35,942 bases of DNA from CAXTEJ01 sp964243295 (GTDB taxonomy: Bacteria; Actinomycetota; Actinomycetes; Actinomycetales; Angustibacteraceae), in assembly GCA_964243295.1 (NCBI GenBank), contig CAXTEJ010000034.1:1-35942 (forward strand), written 5' to 3'. Under the pieces are notes generated by a model, which was given only the letters and a program-made list of their open reading frames with translations, was not told where the DNA came from and ran no database searches. The translations under genes and the position numbers were made by a program. Of the stretch, positions 31,831-35,942 are shown one piece after another. Position 1 is the stretch's first letter. Every line of letters begins with the position of its first letter.

Positions 31831-31932
31831 GACGGGCGGGGGCGGCCGGCGTCCGGGACATCCCCAGGCTCGTCCGGTGTCGGCCCCCAACGGCCCAGCA
31901 CCCTGACGCGGTGTGGTCGAGCCGATGCTGGC

Positions 31933-35514
<3,582 letters not shown>

Positions 35515-35521
35515 GGGAGCG

Positions 35522-35527
35522 ATTCTA
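35522..35527 (-). promoter_or_regulatory. -10 box of a leaderless dnaE promoter
   Basis: TAGAAT on the minus strand with seven bases to the chosen ATG. It is the best -10 match in the window and decides the dnaE start. Confidence 0.6.
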
Positions 35528-35595
35528 GGTCGGCCCACCGACAGTGGGGCGAGGCTCGCGAACCGGCCGAGGTGGCTCGGCGTGTCGGCCCGGCG

Positions 35596-35614
35596 CGTCG
35601 CGGCTCGCGCGACG
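35596..35614 (-). terminator. hairpin after the helicase gene
   Basis: CGTCGCG (35596-35602), a five-base loop, and CGCGACG (35608-35614), 32 bases after the helicase stop and upstream of the dnaE promoter. No T run; a plausible intrinsic or Rho-assisted end signal. Confidence 0.4.
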
Positions 35615-35645
35615 GCGCGTCGTCGGCCCGGCCACCGGCGCCCGC

Positions 35646-35942
35646 TCAGCGCCCGCTGTCGCGGTCGCGGCGCACCTGCACCTTTCGTCCCTTGATGCGC
35701 GTGCGCGACAGGGCGTCGACCACGTCGTCGACGGCCGACTCGGGCACCTCGACGAGCGAGAAGCGCTCGGTGATCTCGATGCTGCCGATGTCGCCGCCGG
35801 ACAGCGAGGTCTCGCCGGTGATCGCGCCGACGAGGTCCTGGGGGCGGATGCCGCCCTCGCGGCCGGCTCCGACGTACACCCGCTCGGCGCCGGTGGTGGG
35901 ACGCCCGCGGCGCGCGCCCTGGCCGGGCGCGTGGCCGCGGGC
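35646..35942 (-). CDS. DEAD-box RNA helicase, C-terminal end (partial)
   Basis: The open frame runs off the window edge; the last 99 residues are visible. They form a basic Gly/Arg-rich linker (RGHAPGQGARRGRP) followed by a DbpA-type RNA-binding domain (PF03880): YVGAGREGGIRPQDLVGAITGETSLSGGDIGSIEITERFSLVEVPESAVDDVVDALSRTRIKGRKVQVRRDRD (key parts VYVGAGREGGIRPQDLVGAI, IGSIEITERFSLVEVPE and RIKGRKVQVRR). This arrangement is that of DeaD/CsdA-type helicases acting on structured RNA, ribosome assembly and cold adaptation. The helicase core lies outside the window. A direct repeat GCGCCCGCT spans the stop region. Confidence 0.85.
   Translation of the reverse strand, partial: ARGHAPGQGARRGRPTTGAERVYVGAGREGGIRPQDLVGAITGETSLSGGDIGSIEITERFSLVEVPESAVDDVVDALSRTRIKGRKVQVRRDRDSGR

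Overview
The window comes from the chromosome of a very GC-rich actinomycete. The evidence is the strong G/C third-position bias, frequent GTG starts, 1- to 4-base gene overlaps, leaderless TANNNT promoters, a Streptomyces-like type 3 prolyl-tRNA synthetase, a PriA-type HisA, DUF3352 and DUF2567-like proteins and an actinobacterial DnaE. I cannot name the genus. There are no rRNA genes, intact tRNA genes, CRISPR arrays, insertion sequences or integrases. The largest gap between genes is 237 bases.

Layout. 1-84 is almost pure G and is probably a contig-end artefact. 98-4800 (minus) is a housekeeping group: proS, an SseB-family gene and a membrane GGDEF-EAL protein. 4871-6541 (plus) holds an ECF sigma factor with a SnoaL-like tail, a small DUF1059-like gene with an ECF41-like promoter in front of it, and a frameshifted lipocalin-like gene. 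6660-18644 is an accessory catabolic cluster: a class C beta-lactamase-fold hydrolase transcribed divergently from a five-gene dipeptide/oligopeptide ABC importer, then a PucR-family regulator, then a tightly overlapping M20 amidohydrolase / COG3375 GNAT / N-succinylamino acid racemase operon. 18812-25088 (minus) is a histidine locus (hisD, then hisC-hisB-hypothetical-hisH-priA) interrupted by two plus-strand genes, a rhodanese-like gene and a GNAT gene. 25128-29372 (plus) holds a YtrA-type GntR regulator with a FetB-like permease, a LON-domain protein, an ABC-2 exporter pair and a small hypothetical gene with a remarkable repeat-built leader. 29484-35942 (minus) holds a DUF2567-like membrane protein, a DUF3352 protein, dnaE and the C-terminal end of a DEAD-box RNA helicase.

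Most interesting systems. (1) The GNAT + racemase + M20 trio has the same composition as the published succinylation route for irreversible D- to L-amino acid conversion. Here it sits with a peptide importer and a cytoplasmic serine hydrolase, so the cluster looks like a self-contained scavenging system for D-residue-containing peptides. Its edges carry a degenerate tRNA 3'-half and imperfect direct repeats that may mark an old insertion. (2) At 28940-29035 five 17-bp tandem repeats make a chain of mini-ORFs. Each ends in TGA inside a GTGA that also starts the next, and the chain runs into the GTG start of the 117-residue gene: a possible stepwise translational-coupling device. (3) The ECF sigma gene is followed by a near-consensus ECF41-type promoter in front of the DUF1059-like gene.
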